The notes under the pieces were generated by a model. The model worked only from the letters and a program-made list of their open reading frames with translations. It was not told where the DNA came from and did no database searches. The position numbers and the translations under genes were made by a program. Below are positions 6,984 to 14,654 of a DNA stretch of 58,830 nucleotides, in pieces (the first letter of the stretch is position 1; each line of letters starts with the position of its first letter). Where the stretch lies: contig DEYP01000010.1 in NCBI GenBank assembly GCA_002364615.1, forward strand, positions 1-58,830, read 5' to 3'. Source of the stretch: Arsukibacterium sp. UBA3155. GTDB lineage: Bacteria; Pseudomonadota; Gammaproteobacteria; Enterobacterales; Alteromonadaceae.

Positions 6984-9900
6984 TTAGTACTTCAAGCTAA
7001 TACCAGCAAAAATTCGTGGACCATAGTCGTTAACCTCTCCCAGGTTTCCCTGCACAAAGAAATCCTGTGACTTGGGTGCACTGAACAAGTTAATCGCTTC
7101 CACTTTTACCCGGATATTTTTATTTATTTTGTAAGATGCGCGCGCTTCCCATACACCGACTTCATCGACATAACGCAGTCTGGTCCCGTTGCTTGTATAG
7201 GGCTGGAAGTATTCACTGCGATACTTGTAGATAAGTGCAGTATCAAAATCGCCGATCTGATAGTAGATTTGACCGCTGAATACATGCTCAGAAAAGCCCG
7301 GAACCGAGCCAGGTGGCACAATGCCTTCAGTCAGTTGACGCGTGGTGCCGTCCAGGTCTGTGATAAAGGTATCGCCGTATAAACTGTCTTCAAACTCGAA
7401 GTCGGTGTCAGCGTAGTTGTAACCAAGCTTAATGCCAATGCCGTTGTCCCATCGATAGGCCACTGAGGCCTCCAAGCCGTATAGATCACTGGTATCGTCT
7501 GTGGTGACCGAATTGGTAATCGGCAACGTCACCGTCTGACCGTCCACAATAAAGTCTTCCAATACTGTCTGTTGCTGGAACCCACCCTTAAATTGCTTGT
7601 AATAGAGGCTAACGGCGAAGATTGAATCTTCGTTGGGATACCATTCAAAGGCGACGTCGTAATTCCAGGACATCAGTGGCTTGAGATTTGGGTTGCCTGA
7701 GCCATTTACGCCGACAAACAAATCTGCCAAGGTGGTTGGCGCTACATCATCATCAGTTTGGAAGGTGCGGCTGTAACTCATGTCACTGGGATTGGCCCGG
7801 GACATGCCCCGGTAAATGCCGGCCCGTAGCAGAATGTCATCACGGTAATCCACTACCAGGTTAAAGCTGGGTAATACTTCGGTATAACTGCCGCCCCCGG
7901 TAATGGACTCTAAAGAATCCCCGGTTACCAGGCTCAGCACCCCTAACTCATTGGTGACAACATCAAAACTGTTTCTGAAACCAATTGAGGTGACTTCGGT
8001 ATCAACCAGTCGCACCCCAAAGTTACCGCGAACAAACTTACCCAGCACTTCCGTATCGTAGTTGGCCATAATATAGGCCGCCAGGGTTTTTTCAGTGACA
8101 TCCTGAGTTCCCGCATTTTCATACTCAACTTGCGGATAGGCAAAATTACCACCCACTGAAGCCACTAGCGCTTGTGCGAAACAGACATTGTCGTAAGTAG
8201 CCCACGATGAACCAGTACCACTGTCCACAACGTTGCCGTTACTGTCTATGTGGGTAATAATATTGCCATCGGACACTGAAGATAAAAAGCCGGTTTCAGG
8301 GAAATCGATCTGGCATTGCTGCAATACCTCTAATGCTGATATTGCACCTTCATTCAGCAATACTTCAGTGCGTGAACCACTACCCTGGTCGCCACCAAAC
8401 TGTAAAAAGGTGAGCTCTGAAGCTCTCACCCCACCTTGCACACTGGTGAACATACTACCGTCAAGCTCATAGTTTAAGTCCAGGCGGGCAGAAACAATCT
8501 CGTTTTCACGCACACCTTCTCTGTCAAGACGGGTCCGTAAGCTATCGGTGAAATTCGAGATGTCGGTCACATCAAAATCAGTGACGGTAATATGCGGGAT
8601 GTACTCCCCCATATCCCACGTAAAGAAAGGCCGGCCAGGGGTTCTGCCCCGGTTACTAATTTGCAACTCTTCACGTTTTGTCTGGGAGTAACCCAAATCG
8701 GCAGTGATGGTTAAGCGGTCGTTGAAAAAATGTTCAACATTGAGGCCGTATCCAACATAATTCTCTTCACGGGAAAACTGCTCGCCGGCAGATTCAAAAC
8801 GCTCTTCACCTTCCCAGTGCAAGATCCCCCCGACATCATTGGTAATAAGATTTTCACCGGTTACACCCGGCGTGACGCGCTTTTGTAAGTACAATAAGTC
8901 ATGACGTGCTTCCGCCTGATTACGATCCGAGAGTTGCGCATCGACGTTTATATCCCAGGCATCAGAGGGTCGATACTGTAACGCAACAAACACGGCATCA
9001 CGCTCATCAGACGTTTCGTTTTGTCGGTAGCTACTACTACTACCGGTCCAGGCGTAAGGCGTGCCAGCACTTTGTGCTTCACCCGTCTCAGGATTAATAG
9101 CAGTCTGATAACCCTGGTTACTACTACCACTGACCTGATCTTCGCAATCTCCGGCTGAACTTCGGAAAAAACCTTCATTGCTGTTGGTCGGATCGTTTAA
9201 ACATGCCCACAAAGAAGAGCCGCTAGGGCTGGAACTGCGGTATTCAGCTTCAGGTTGGCTGATATCCTGACGTTGCACACCAAAAGAAACCCCTAAGGAC
9301 TGACCACTGTCAAACTCAAATTGGTCAACAAAGCTGAATGTAACCCGACCGCCCACGTTATCGTGTAATGAGTTGTCAATATTGGCTTCATCAGGGTTAT
9401 AGTTCAGTTTTACTTCGCCCTGAATTTGCTGTTTGCCGTAGTCCAGAGGCTTTAGCGTTTCTAAGGTGATGACGCCGGCCACACCACCTTCGATCAAGGA
9501 TGCGTCCTGCGTTTTATAAATTGCGACCTTTTGCATTAACTCCGACGGAAATTGTGAGAAGTTAACCGAGCGGTCACCACTGCCATTAGTTGCTTCACGA
9601 CCGTTAATGTGTGTGGCACTCAGGAAGGGCCCTAAGCCCCGGATAGTAATTTCTGTTGCACCGCCATTTTCACGGTGAGAGGCTGCACCTGTTATTGACT
9701 CTAAGGCTTCCCCAATGGAAAGTGCCGGCAAATCACCGATATCGGTAGCAGATAAGCCGTCAACGACCGAAGTCGCCTCGCGTTTTATGGCAATTTGATC
9801 CTGGATTGTTTTACGGGTACCAACAACCTCGATCACTTCAATATTATCAGCTTCTTTTTTAGATTCATTGTTCGTCTCCTGTGCGTTAGCAGAAAAGGCA

Positions 9901-10016
9901 ACAGAACTGGTCAGAGAGACGACTACTGCCATTTTTACCAATCTTGCAACAGGCGACAGCCTGAATTGCTGCTCTTTTTTGCTTGAGTCTGCATCATTAT
10001 CAAATATCAGCGACAT
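6984..10016 (-). CDS. TonB-dependent outer-membrane receptor, probable alginate-oligomer importer
   Basis: A 1010-residue receptor of the type common in polysaccharide loci (TonB-Xanth/Caul type). It has an N-terminal extension, then a signal segment ending AFSANAQ, then a TonB-box-like IEVIEVVGTR (about 58-67). The plug domain follows (ATEITIRGLGPF; INGREATNG; IEGGVAGVITLETLKPLDYG), then a long 22-strand-type barrel ending in FAGISLKY with the usual C-terminal aromatic residue. It would bind alginate oligosaccharides outside and pass them to the periplasm with TonB-ExbBD energy. The lipoprotein gene is downstream, the PL7 gene upstream. The substrate is inferred from the surrounding lyases. 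A good promoter lies about 95 bp upstream. Confidence 0.9.
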   Translation of the reverse strand: MSLIFDNDADSSKKEQQFRLSPVARLVKMAVVVSLTSSVAFSANAQETNNESKKEADNIEVIEVVGTRKTIQDQIAIKREATSVVDGLSATDIGDLPALSIGEALESITGAASHRENGGATEITIRGLGPFLSATHINGREATNGSGDRSVNFSQFPSELMQKVAIYKTQDASLIEGGVAGVITLETLKPLDYGKQQIQGEVKLNYNPDEANIDNSLHDNVGGRVTFSFVDQFEFDSGQSLGVSFGVQRQDISQPEAEYRSSSPSGSSLWACLNDPTNSNEGFFRSSAGDCEDQVSGSSNQGYQTAINPETGEAQSAGTPYAWTGSSSSYRQNETSDERDAVFVALQYRPSDAWDINVDAQLSDRNQAEARHDLLYLQKRVTPGVTGENLITNDVGGILHWEGEERFESAGEQFSREENYVGYGLNVEHFFNDRLTITADLGYSQTKREELQISNRGRTPGRPFFTWDMGEYIPHITVTDFDVTDISNFTDSLRTRLDREGVRENEIVSARLDLNYELDGSMFTSVQGGVRASELTFLQFGGDQGSGSRTEVLLNEGAISALEVLQQCQIDFPETGFLSSVSDGNIITHIDSNGNVVDSGTGSSWATYDNVCFAQALVASVGGNFAYPQVEYENAGTQDVTEKTLAAYIMANYDTEVLGKFVRGNFGVRLVDTEVTSIGFRNSFDVVTNELGVLSLVTGDSLESITGGGSYTEVLPSFNLVVDYRDDILLRAGIYRGMSRANPSDMSYSRTFQTDDDVAPTTLADLFVGVNGSGNPNLKPLMSWNYDVAFEWYPNEDSIFAVSLYYKQFKGGFQQQTVLEDFIVDGQTVTLPITNSVTTDDTSDLYGLEASVAYRWDNGIGIKLGYNYADTDFEFEDSLYGDTFITDLDGTTRQLTEGIVPPGSVPGFSEHVFSGQIYYQIGDFDTALIYKYRSEYFQPYTSNGTRLRYVDEVGVWEARASYKINKNIRVKVEAINLFSAPKSQDFFVQGNLGEVNDYGPRIFAGISLKY

Positions 10017-10109
10017 ATCTAATTCCCCGTTGTCCTTTTTCGCGATCTTGTTGGTAGGATTACCTATTGCATTTAAGTAATGCAGTTAAGCAATACATTT
10101 TCTGTTTGA

Positions 10110-10138
10110 AATATAACCAAACAAAATCGACATATCAA
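10110..10138 (-). promoter_or_regulatory. Sigma-70-type promoter of the TonB receptor unit
   Basis: On the - strand TTGATA (10133-10138) and TATATT (10110-10115) are separated by exactly 17 bases, about 95 bp before the receptor ATG. The two ATTGGTAA half-sites at 10159-10179 lie just upstream of the -35. Confidence 0.6.
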
Positions 10139-10158
10139 CCAATTATTAAAATTAGATG

Positions 10159-10179
10159 TTACCAATAATAATTACCAAT
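10159..10179 (-). promoter_or_regulatory. Paired ATTGGTAA half-sites upstream of the receptor promoter
   Basis: TTACCAAT occurs at 10159-10166 and again at 10172-10179, a 13-bp step, read as ATTGGTAA on the - strand. The same core TTGGTAA is repeated upstream of the dehR-like gene and sits inside the palindrome at 10245-10276. This suggests binding sites of one shared regulator, probably of the GntR/FadR family (ExuR/UxuR-like). Confidence 0.5.
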
Positions 10180-10244
10180 GAAAAAATAAAAACTTACAAA
10201 GGAAAGCGCCACCCTAAAGGCGGCTTGAATGAACCGCCATAGAA

Positions 10245-10276
10245 AAAGCACAAATTGGTATACCAATTTGTGCTTT
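10245..10276. promoter_or_regulatory. Perfect 32-bp palindrome with ExuR/UxuR-type operator; also a likely terminator
   Basis: AAAGCACAAATTGGTA (10245-10260) is followed directly by its exact reverse complement (10261-10276). The central 18 bases AAATTGGTATACCAATTT equal the hexuronate operator recognised by the GntR/FadR-type repressors ExuR and UxuR in E. coli. Read on the - strand the stem is followed by five T's and lies 38 bp behind the PL7 stop, so as RNA it can also end the upstream operon. It is about 230 bp upstream of the receptor start. Between it and the receptor a weaker hairpin (GGCGG...CCGCC, about 10219-10239) is visible; nothing else is seen in 10277-10314. Confidence 0.7.
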
Positions 10277-10314
10277 GATGGATAAGAGTAAGAAAAAAAA
10301 TTTAACTATAATTG

Positions 10315-11307
10315 CTAATTATCGTGCTGGTTATCAAGATGGTAGAAAGTCGCTTGCACATAGTCCCGGGGATCACCGCTGTTGTTTTGGTTATACACAC
10401 CCGCTTTAAAGTACATGTATTGATTATTGCTGTGGTAGCCACTTTGACTCATATCAAGGGATTGAGTGATATTGGCTTTGCCAGGACGAATAATAGTGAC
10501 GAATAAAACACTGTTCTCAACCGTAATTTTATAGCTGAACTTCTCATTCAATTGAATGCCGTCTTCGGGGTCAGACAGTGTATGAGAGCGTGAGCCGATA
10601 ATATCGGTCCAGACGTCATCGCCGCCATTTATCTCGTGCGCAAAATAAATGGAGCCCTTTTCATTATCAGGGAGTTTTCGGTAGTAAAGACGTATAGGCT
10701 CATCGTCTGTTGCATGGATCTGGCCAATGATTACCCTGCCGACTTGTTTCTCATCACCGGTTACCGACACCCTGTTAACAGCAAGCGTGGCTTCCAGGCT
10801 ACCTTCAATAGCGCCGGCATCTCGTTTAACCGAACCGTGTGCCTGGCTGAATACCCAGTTATTTTTGGTTATGCCTTGTGTCTTTATCTGCGTTTTGCCG
10901 CGCCTGAGCATTTCGCGCAATTCCGTTCTGGCATACTTGGTATTGCTCGACGTTTTAGCGCCTTCATTAGGACAGGCGAATACCATACCGCCATCCTCTG
11001 CGGTGTAAAACAACGGTTTGAGTTCAAAACCATTGGCCAGTGCCCGCTCGTAAACAATGTCTGCTTTTTTATCTTTATTCAGATCCGTCGGCAGGGTCAG
11101 ACTCCAATCCAGCAGGTCAAAATTTTCACTGGGCTTTTTCGCAGGATCTAACTGCGTAAAACTGCCCAGTAACACCCCTTGCTCTAATTGTTGATGGGAT
11201 TCGGGTATCGCAATTTTTGTTTCGTTCTTGTCGCTTTCATTGGCGTAACTGACAAATATCGCCAACAACATTGAACACAGCGTTAGCATAACGTTTAGTG
11301 TTTTCAT
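10315..11307 (-). CDS. PL7 alginate lyase, secreted
   Basis: A 330-residue alginate lyase of polysaccharide lyase family 7 (alginate_lyase2, beta-jelly-roll). It cuts alginate by beta-elimination, leaving 4,5-unsaturated ends. The three conserved family blocks are present: RTELREM at 127-133 (Arg and Glu of the active site), QIH at 196-198 (catalytic His), and YFKAGVYNQN at 299-308 (catalytic Tyr). QIH rather than QVH is often linked with activity on polyG/MG. A signal peptide of about 22 residues (ending VSYA) sends it out of the cytoplasm. No lipobox and no extra binding module are present. It is the last gene of the dehR-to-PL7 operon, 67 bp behind eda, and is followed by the palindrome/terminator at 10245-10276. 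Confidence 0.92.
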   Translation of the reverse strand: MKTLNVMLTLCSMLLAIFVSYANESDKNETKIAIPESHQQLEQGVLLGSFTQLDPAKKPSENFDLLDWSLTLPTDLNKDKKADIVYERALANGFELKPLFYTAEDGGMVFACPNEGAKTSSNTKYARTELREMLRRGKTQIKTQGITKNNWVFSQAHGSVKRDAGAIEGSLEATLAVNRVSVTGDEKQVGRVIIGQIHATDDEPIRLYYRKLPDNEKGSIYFAHEINGGDDVWTDIIGSRSHTLSDPEDGIQLNEKFSYKITVENSVLFVTIIRPGKANITQSLDMSQSGYHSNNQYMYFKAGVYNQNNSGDPRDYVQATFYHLDNQHDN

Positions 11308-11374
11308 GGTTGTTCCTTTTGCTCTGCTTAAACGACAGCGGCTTGAATCTAAATAACTGCATGGTAAATTCTGA

Positions 11375-11998
11375 TTATGGTTTAGTCATTGCCTGCTGGC
11401 AGGCTGTGGTGATGGCCTGCCAATTAGCCTGTTCAACCCACTCAGCCGGTGCAATCCAGGTGCCGCCTACCGCAAACACATTATTCAATGCCAAATAGTC
11501 CTGCATATTTTGCTGATTGACGCCACCCGTCGGACAAAAACGAATCGACTGGAAAACTGACGACATGGCTCGCAGGAACGCAGCGCCACCCGACAGCGAA
11601 GCCGGGAAAAGCTTCAATTCGGTGTAGCCGTGCTCATAGGCCAGCAAAATATCACCGGTATTGGACACCCCGGGCAGCACCGGCACCCTGCAGCTTGCCA
11701 ATTCAGCCAACAGGGCCTCTGAGACTGCCGGGGTCACAATGAAATCCGCTCCTGCTTCAAGTGCCTGATTCAGGATCCGGGCATCAATCACCGTGCCTGC
11801 GCCCACGGTGAGTTGGGGTACTTCTTGCTTAATTGCGGATAAAGCCGCAAGAGATTCCTTCGTTCGCAATACCACTTCGACCAGCGTAAGACCGGCATCG
11901 GCCATGGCTTGGGCAATTTGCACGCCTTGTTTGGGCGATTCTGCTTGAATAATAGGTAACAATGTCTGTCCTGACATCAGTTCAGAAAAACGGGTCAT
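11375..11998 (-). CDS. eda: 2-keto-3-deoxy-6-phosphogluconate (KDPG) aldolase
   Basis: A 207-residue class I aldolase that splits KDPG into pyruvate and glyceraldehyde-3-phosphate, the last step of alginate monomer breakdown and of the Entner-Doudoroff route. The active-site set is complete: Glu41 and Arg45 in VEVVLRT, GAGT at 66-69, Schiff-base Lys129 in ELKLFPA, and the phosphate loop FCPTGGV. E. coli Eda has KFFPA where this has KLFPA. Length is normal. It stands 47 bp after kdgK on the same strand and acts directly on the KdgK product. A second housekeeping eda may exist elsewhere in the genome; this copy looks dedicated to the locus. Confidence 0.93.
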   Translation of the reverse strand: MTRFSELMSGQTLLPIIQAESPKQGVQIAQAMADAGLTLVEVVLRTKESLAALSAIKQEVPQLTVGAGTVIDARILNQALEAGADFIVTPAVSEALLAELASCRVPVLPGVSNTGDILLAYEHGYTELKLFPASLSGGAAFLRAMSSVFQSIRFCPTGGVNQQNMQDYLALNNVFAVGGTWIAPAEWVEQANWQAITTACQQAMTKP

Positions 11999-12045
11999 GT
12001 CTGTATATCTCTTAAATTAAAGTAAATGTTCTTTTGTAATAACAG

Positions 12046-12978
12046 CTATAGCCCTGCTTCAGACATGGCCTGTTTAAATGCTGCCAATGGCGCTATCGCG
12101 CCGGGGTGCTGTATTACCGTGCCGGCGGCTTTGGCGCCTAGTTGTACCGCTTCAAATACGTTTTTTCCTGATAAACGCGCACCAAGATAAACGCCATTGA
12201 AGGCATCGCCGGCAGAAGTGGTATCCACAACATTGTTAACAGGGGTGATCTGGTGGCTGTGCCGCTCTGTGCCAGTGAGTGTGACAACGGATTTCGGCCC
12301 ATCCTTCACCACGACTTCTTCCAGTTTATACTGCTGGCAAAAGTCAATTGCCTCTTCTGCAGACGAAATGCCGTAAAGCACGTTCAGATCTTCGACGCCG
12401 GGCATGGCGATATCACTTAACTGAAAGGCTCTGTCAAACTGGGCAATTGCCTCATCTTTGCCAGCCCATAGCTGCGCCCGATAGTTTGGATCAAACACCA
12501 GCTTTACGCCGGCCAGCTTCAGCCGTTCCAGTTTTTGCCAAAATGCGTCCCGACTGTCTTCGTCAATAATCGCCAGTGGAATGCCTGAGAAAAAAAACAT
12601 GTCCGCTGCGGTTAATTGCTCGACCACATCATCATTAAGAAATTGGACAACTTTTTTGGCGGCAGAATCGTTGCGCCAGTAGGTAAAGCGCCGCTCACCG
12701 GCGCTATCTGTCTCAATAAAATACATACCCGGCACTTTGCTTGGATGCTGAAACACAAACTGTGTCTCTAAATCCTCACTTTTGAATCGGGTAAGCATTT
12801 TTTCACTGAGTCGGTCACGACCAATGGCGGTGATCATCGATACGGTTATTTTTGGAAAGCAGCGTTTCATGTATACCGCTGAGTTGTATACATCACCGGC
12901 AAACGACTGCCCCATCGTCGCGTCATCCAGTTCTCTGAGTTCAACCATGCACTCACCGAAAAAAAATATTTTCGTCAT
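12046..12978 (-). CDS. kdgK: 2-keto-3-deoxygluconate kinase
   Basis: A PfkB-family sugar kinase that phosphorylates KDG to KDPG with ATP in the cytoplasm. The N-terminus FFGECMVELRE is the KDG-kinase form of the family start. The glycine-rich region, VVVKDGPKSV and the signature DTTSAGDAFNG, which holds the catalytic Asp and anion hole, are all present. A GTG at 12990 would add four residues and overlap the transporter by 8 bp. I chose the ATG at 12978 because homologous kinases begin at this point, but translational coupling to the upstream stop is likely either way. The gene sits between the transporter and eda, in pathway order. Confidence 0.92.
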   Translation of the reverse strand: MTKIFFFGECMVELRELDDATMGQSFAGDVYNSAVYMKRCFPKITVSMITAIGRDRLSEKMLTRFKSEDLETQFVFQHPSKVPGMYFIETDSAGERRFTYWRNDSAAKKVVQFLNDDVVEQLTAADMFFFSGIPLAIIDEDSRDAFWQKLERLKLAGVKLVFDPNYRAQLWAGKDEAIAQFDRAFQLSDIAMPGVEDLNVLYGISSAEEAIDFCQQYKLEEVVVKDGPKSVVTLTGTERHSHQITPVNNVVDTTSAGDAFNGVYLGARLSGKNVFEAVQLGAKAAGTVIQHPGAIAPLAAFKQAMSEAGL

Positions 12979-12982
12979 GTTT

Positions 12983-14302
12983 TTACCCACGTTTCTTTAA
13001 GGGTTTCTTCAGGGGCTCGATGGTGGGGATCAATATCCACACAGCGGCAACTGCAGTGATCGCCAGTACAGCGCCTATCACGAACGCAGGAGTATAATTT
13101 CCGTCAGCGGTAAGGAAAGGCACCAACGAGGTCAGCCCCACTGCGCCTAACTTAGCCGCCATGCCAGAAAATCCGGCCAGGGTACCCACGGCACTCTTGC
13201 TGAAGAGATCGCTGGGAAGCGTTTGCACGTTGCCAATAGCCGTTTGAAAACCAAATAAAATGACGGCCATAATTAACACGGCAACGACTGGCTCTCCCGG
13301 GTTAGCCATCGCCAGTAATGATGGCAACATAATAAAGCAGCCTAATGTGATAGTGAGTTTGCGGGTTTTATCCGCACTCCAACCGGCGTTCAGTCTGTTC
13401 TGGGCTAGCAAGCCACCAAACCAGGCACCTAGCATCGCGCCCACATAAGGTACCCAGCCATAGATACCTATAGCCTGAACATCCATACCGTAAACTTCAT
13501 TCAGGTAAATAGGGATCCAGAAAACAAACAACCACCAAATTGGATCGATAGCCGCCGAGGCAATAATCACCCCCCAGCTTTGCTTGCGGGAAAGCAGCTC
13601 GGCGGTAGTAGGGTTATATTCTGCCTCTTCTGGCAAAGACGCCTGCTCCGGCGTCAGCTTCCGTTTTTGACCGGTAAGGATATACTCGCGTTCCTCTGCG
13701 GTAATCCAGGAATGCATGGCAGGTGGTGCCTTAACCAAAACCAGCCAGGGTATAAGCCACAGAAGACCCACCAGACCGATAATCACAAACACCATTTGCC
13801 AACTGAAATAAACGGTAAGAAAGGCAATTAATGGAATAGAGATAATGCCACCAATTGCTGCACCTGAGTTAAAAATTCCCTGAGCTAATGCGCGCTCCTT
13901 GATAGGAAACCACTCGGCATTGCCCTTGGTTGCACCTGGCCAGTTACCCGCCTCCGCAACCCCGAGAATTGCCCTGAAAATACTGAAGCTAAGCAGGCCC
14001 TGAGCGAATGCATGAGCAATGGTGGCCACTGACCATACCCCGATGGAGAGCACGAAGCCGACTCTTGTTCCCACCCAGTCAAAAATCTTGCCGAAGATCG
14101 CCTGACCAAAGGCATAAGCGAAAACGAACACCACAGAGATGTTTGCGTAAATTTGTTTGCGTTCCAGCGCCGATTTGTCAGGAAATAAATCCTCTACAAT
14201 GGCGGGCCACAGTACACTGAGCGATTGACGGTCAATGTAGTTGATGATGGTCGCCAGTGCGATCAACATCACCACCCACCAGCGTAAGCCTTTAATTTTC
14301 AT
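12983..14302 (-). CDS. MFS transporter, ExuT-like, probable uptake of unsaturated uronate (DEH)
   Basis: A 439-residue major facilitator protein with 12 predicted membrane helices and a central cytoplasmic loop (about 200-235). It belongs to the anion:cation symporter (ACS/ExuT-like) branch: INYIDRQSLSVLWP in helix 1, then GKIFDWVGTRVGF after helix 2, and GVAEAGNWPGATKGNAEWFP in helix 4. ExuT relatives bring hexuronates in with protons. Here the context (PL17 and KdgF before, KDG kinase after) points to import of the monouronate DEH or its linear form from the periplasm. Its ATG overlaps the kdgF stop by 4 bp (ATGA), so translation is coupled. Confidence 0.88.
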   Translation of the reverse strand: MKIKGLRWWVVMLIALATIINYIDRQSLSVLWPAIVEDLFPDKSALERKQIYANISVVFVFAYAFGQAIFGKIFDWVGTRVGFVLSIGVWSVATIAHAFAQGLLSFSIFRAILGVAEAGNWPGATKGNAEWFPIKERALAQGIFNSGAAIGGIISIPLIAFLTVYFSWQMVFVIIGLVGLLWLIPWLVLVKAPPAMHSWITAEEREYILTGQKRKLTPEQASLPEEAEYNPTTAELLSRKQSWGVIIASAAIDPIWWLFVFWIPIYLNEVYGMDVQAIGIYGWVPYVGAMLGAWFGGLLAQNRLNAGWSADKTRKLTITLGCFIMLPSLLAMANPGEPVVAVLIMAVILFGFQTAIGNVQTLPSDLFSKSAVGTLAGFSGMAAKLGAVGLTSLVPFLTADGNYTPAFVIGAVLAITAVAAVWILIPTIEPLKKPLKKRG

Positions 14303-14649
14303 GATAAGTCCTTAAGAAAGTCTTCTCTGGGAGGGCTGAAGGTGTCAATCAGGATACCGCCGGTCGGACACACTGCACCGTGCTCCACATAGGGAGGGAT
14401 CAGGCAACTGTCGCCGGGTTTCATCACGGTGATTTCCCCGCCGATATTAAAGTGAAATTCTCCCTCTTCCACATAGGTCACCTGTGAATGACGATGCTTA
14501 TGCACATAGCCTTCGGCTCCCTTGGCAAACCAAACTTTGACCATCATGAGTTCGTGGTTATAACCCAGCATTTGACGTTTTAAGCCACCACCCACATCTT
14601 CAATCTCAGCTTCAGCTCCAGAGATAAAATGGTTACTTTGCTTGCTCAT
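14299..14649 (-). CDS. kdgF: KdgF, cupin that opens 4,5-unsaturated uronates
   Basis: A 116-residue single-domain cupin. KdgF turns the unsaturated uronate released by exolytic lyases into the ring-open ketone (DEH), which otherwise forms slowly without enzyme. The metal site is visible: His50 and His52 in YVHKH, Gln56, and His90 in PPYVEHG, with the GD turn at 79-80. There is no signal peptide, so it acts in the cytoplasm, or in the periplasm only if exported in some other way. It lies 5 bp behind PL17 and overlaps the transporter by 4 bp. Confidence 0.92.
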   Translation of the reverse strand: MSKQSNHFISGAEAEIEDVGGGLKRQMLGYNHELMMVKVWFAKGAEGYVHKHRHSQVTYVEEGEFHFNIGGEITVMKPGDSCLIPPYVEHGAVCPTGGILIDTFSPPREDFLKDLS

Positions 14650-14654
14650 ATGAC

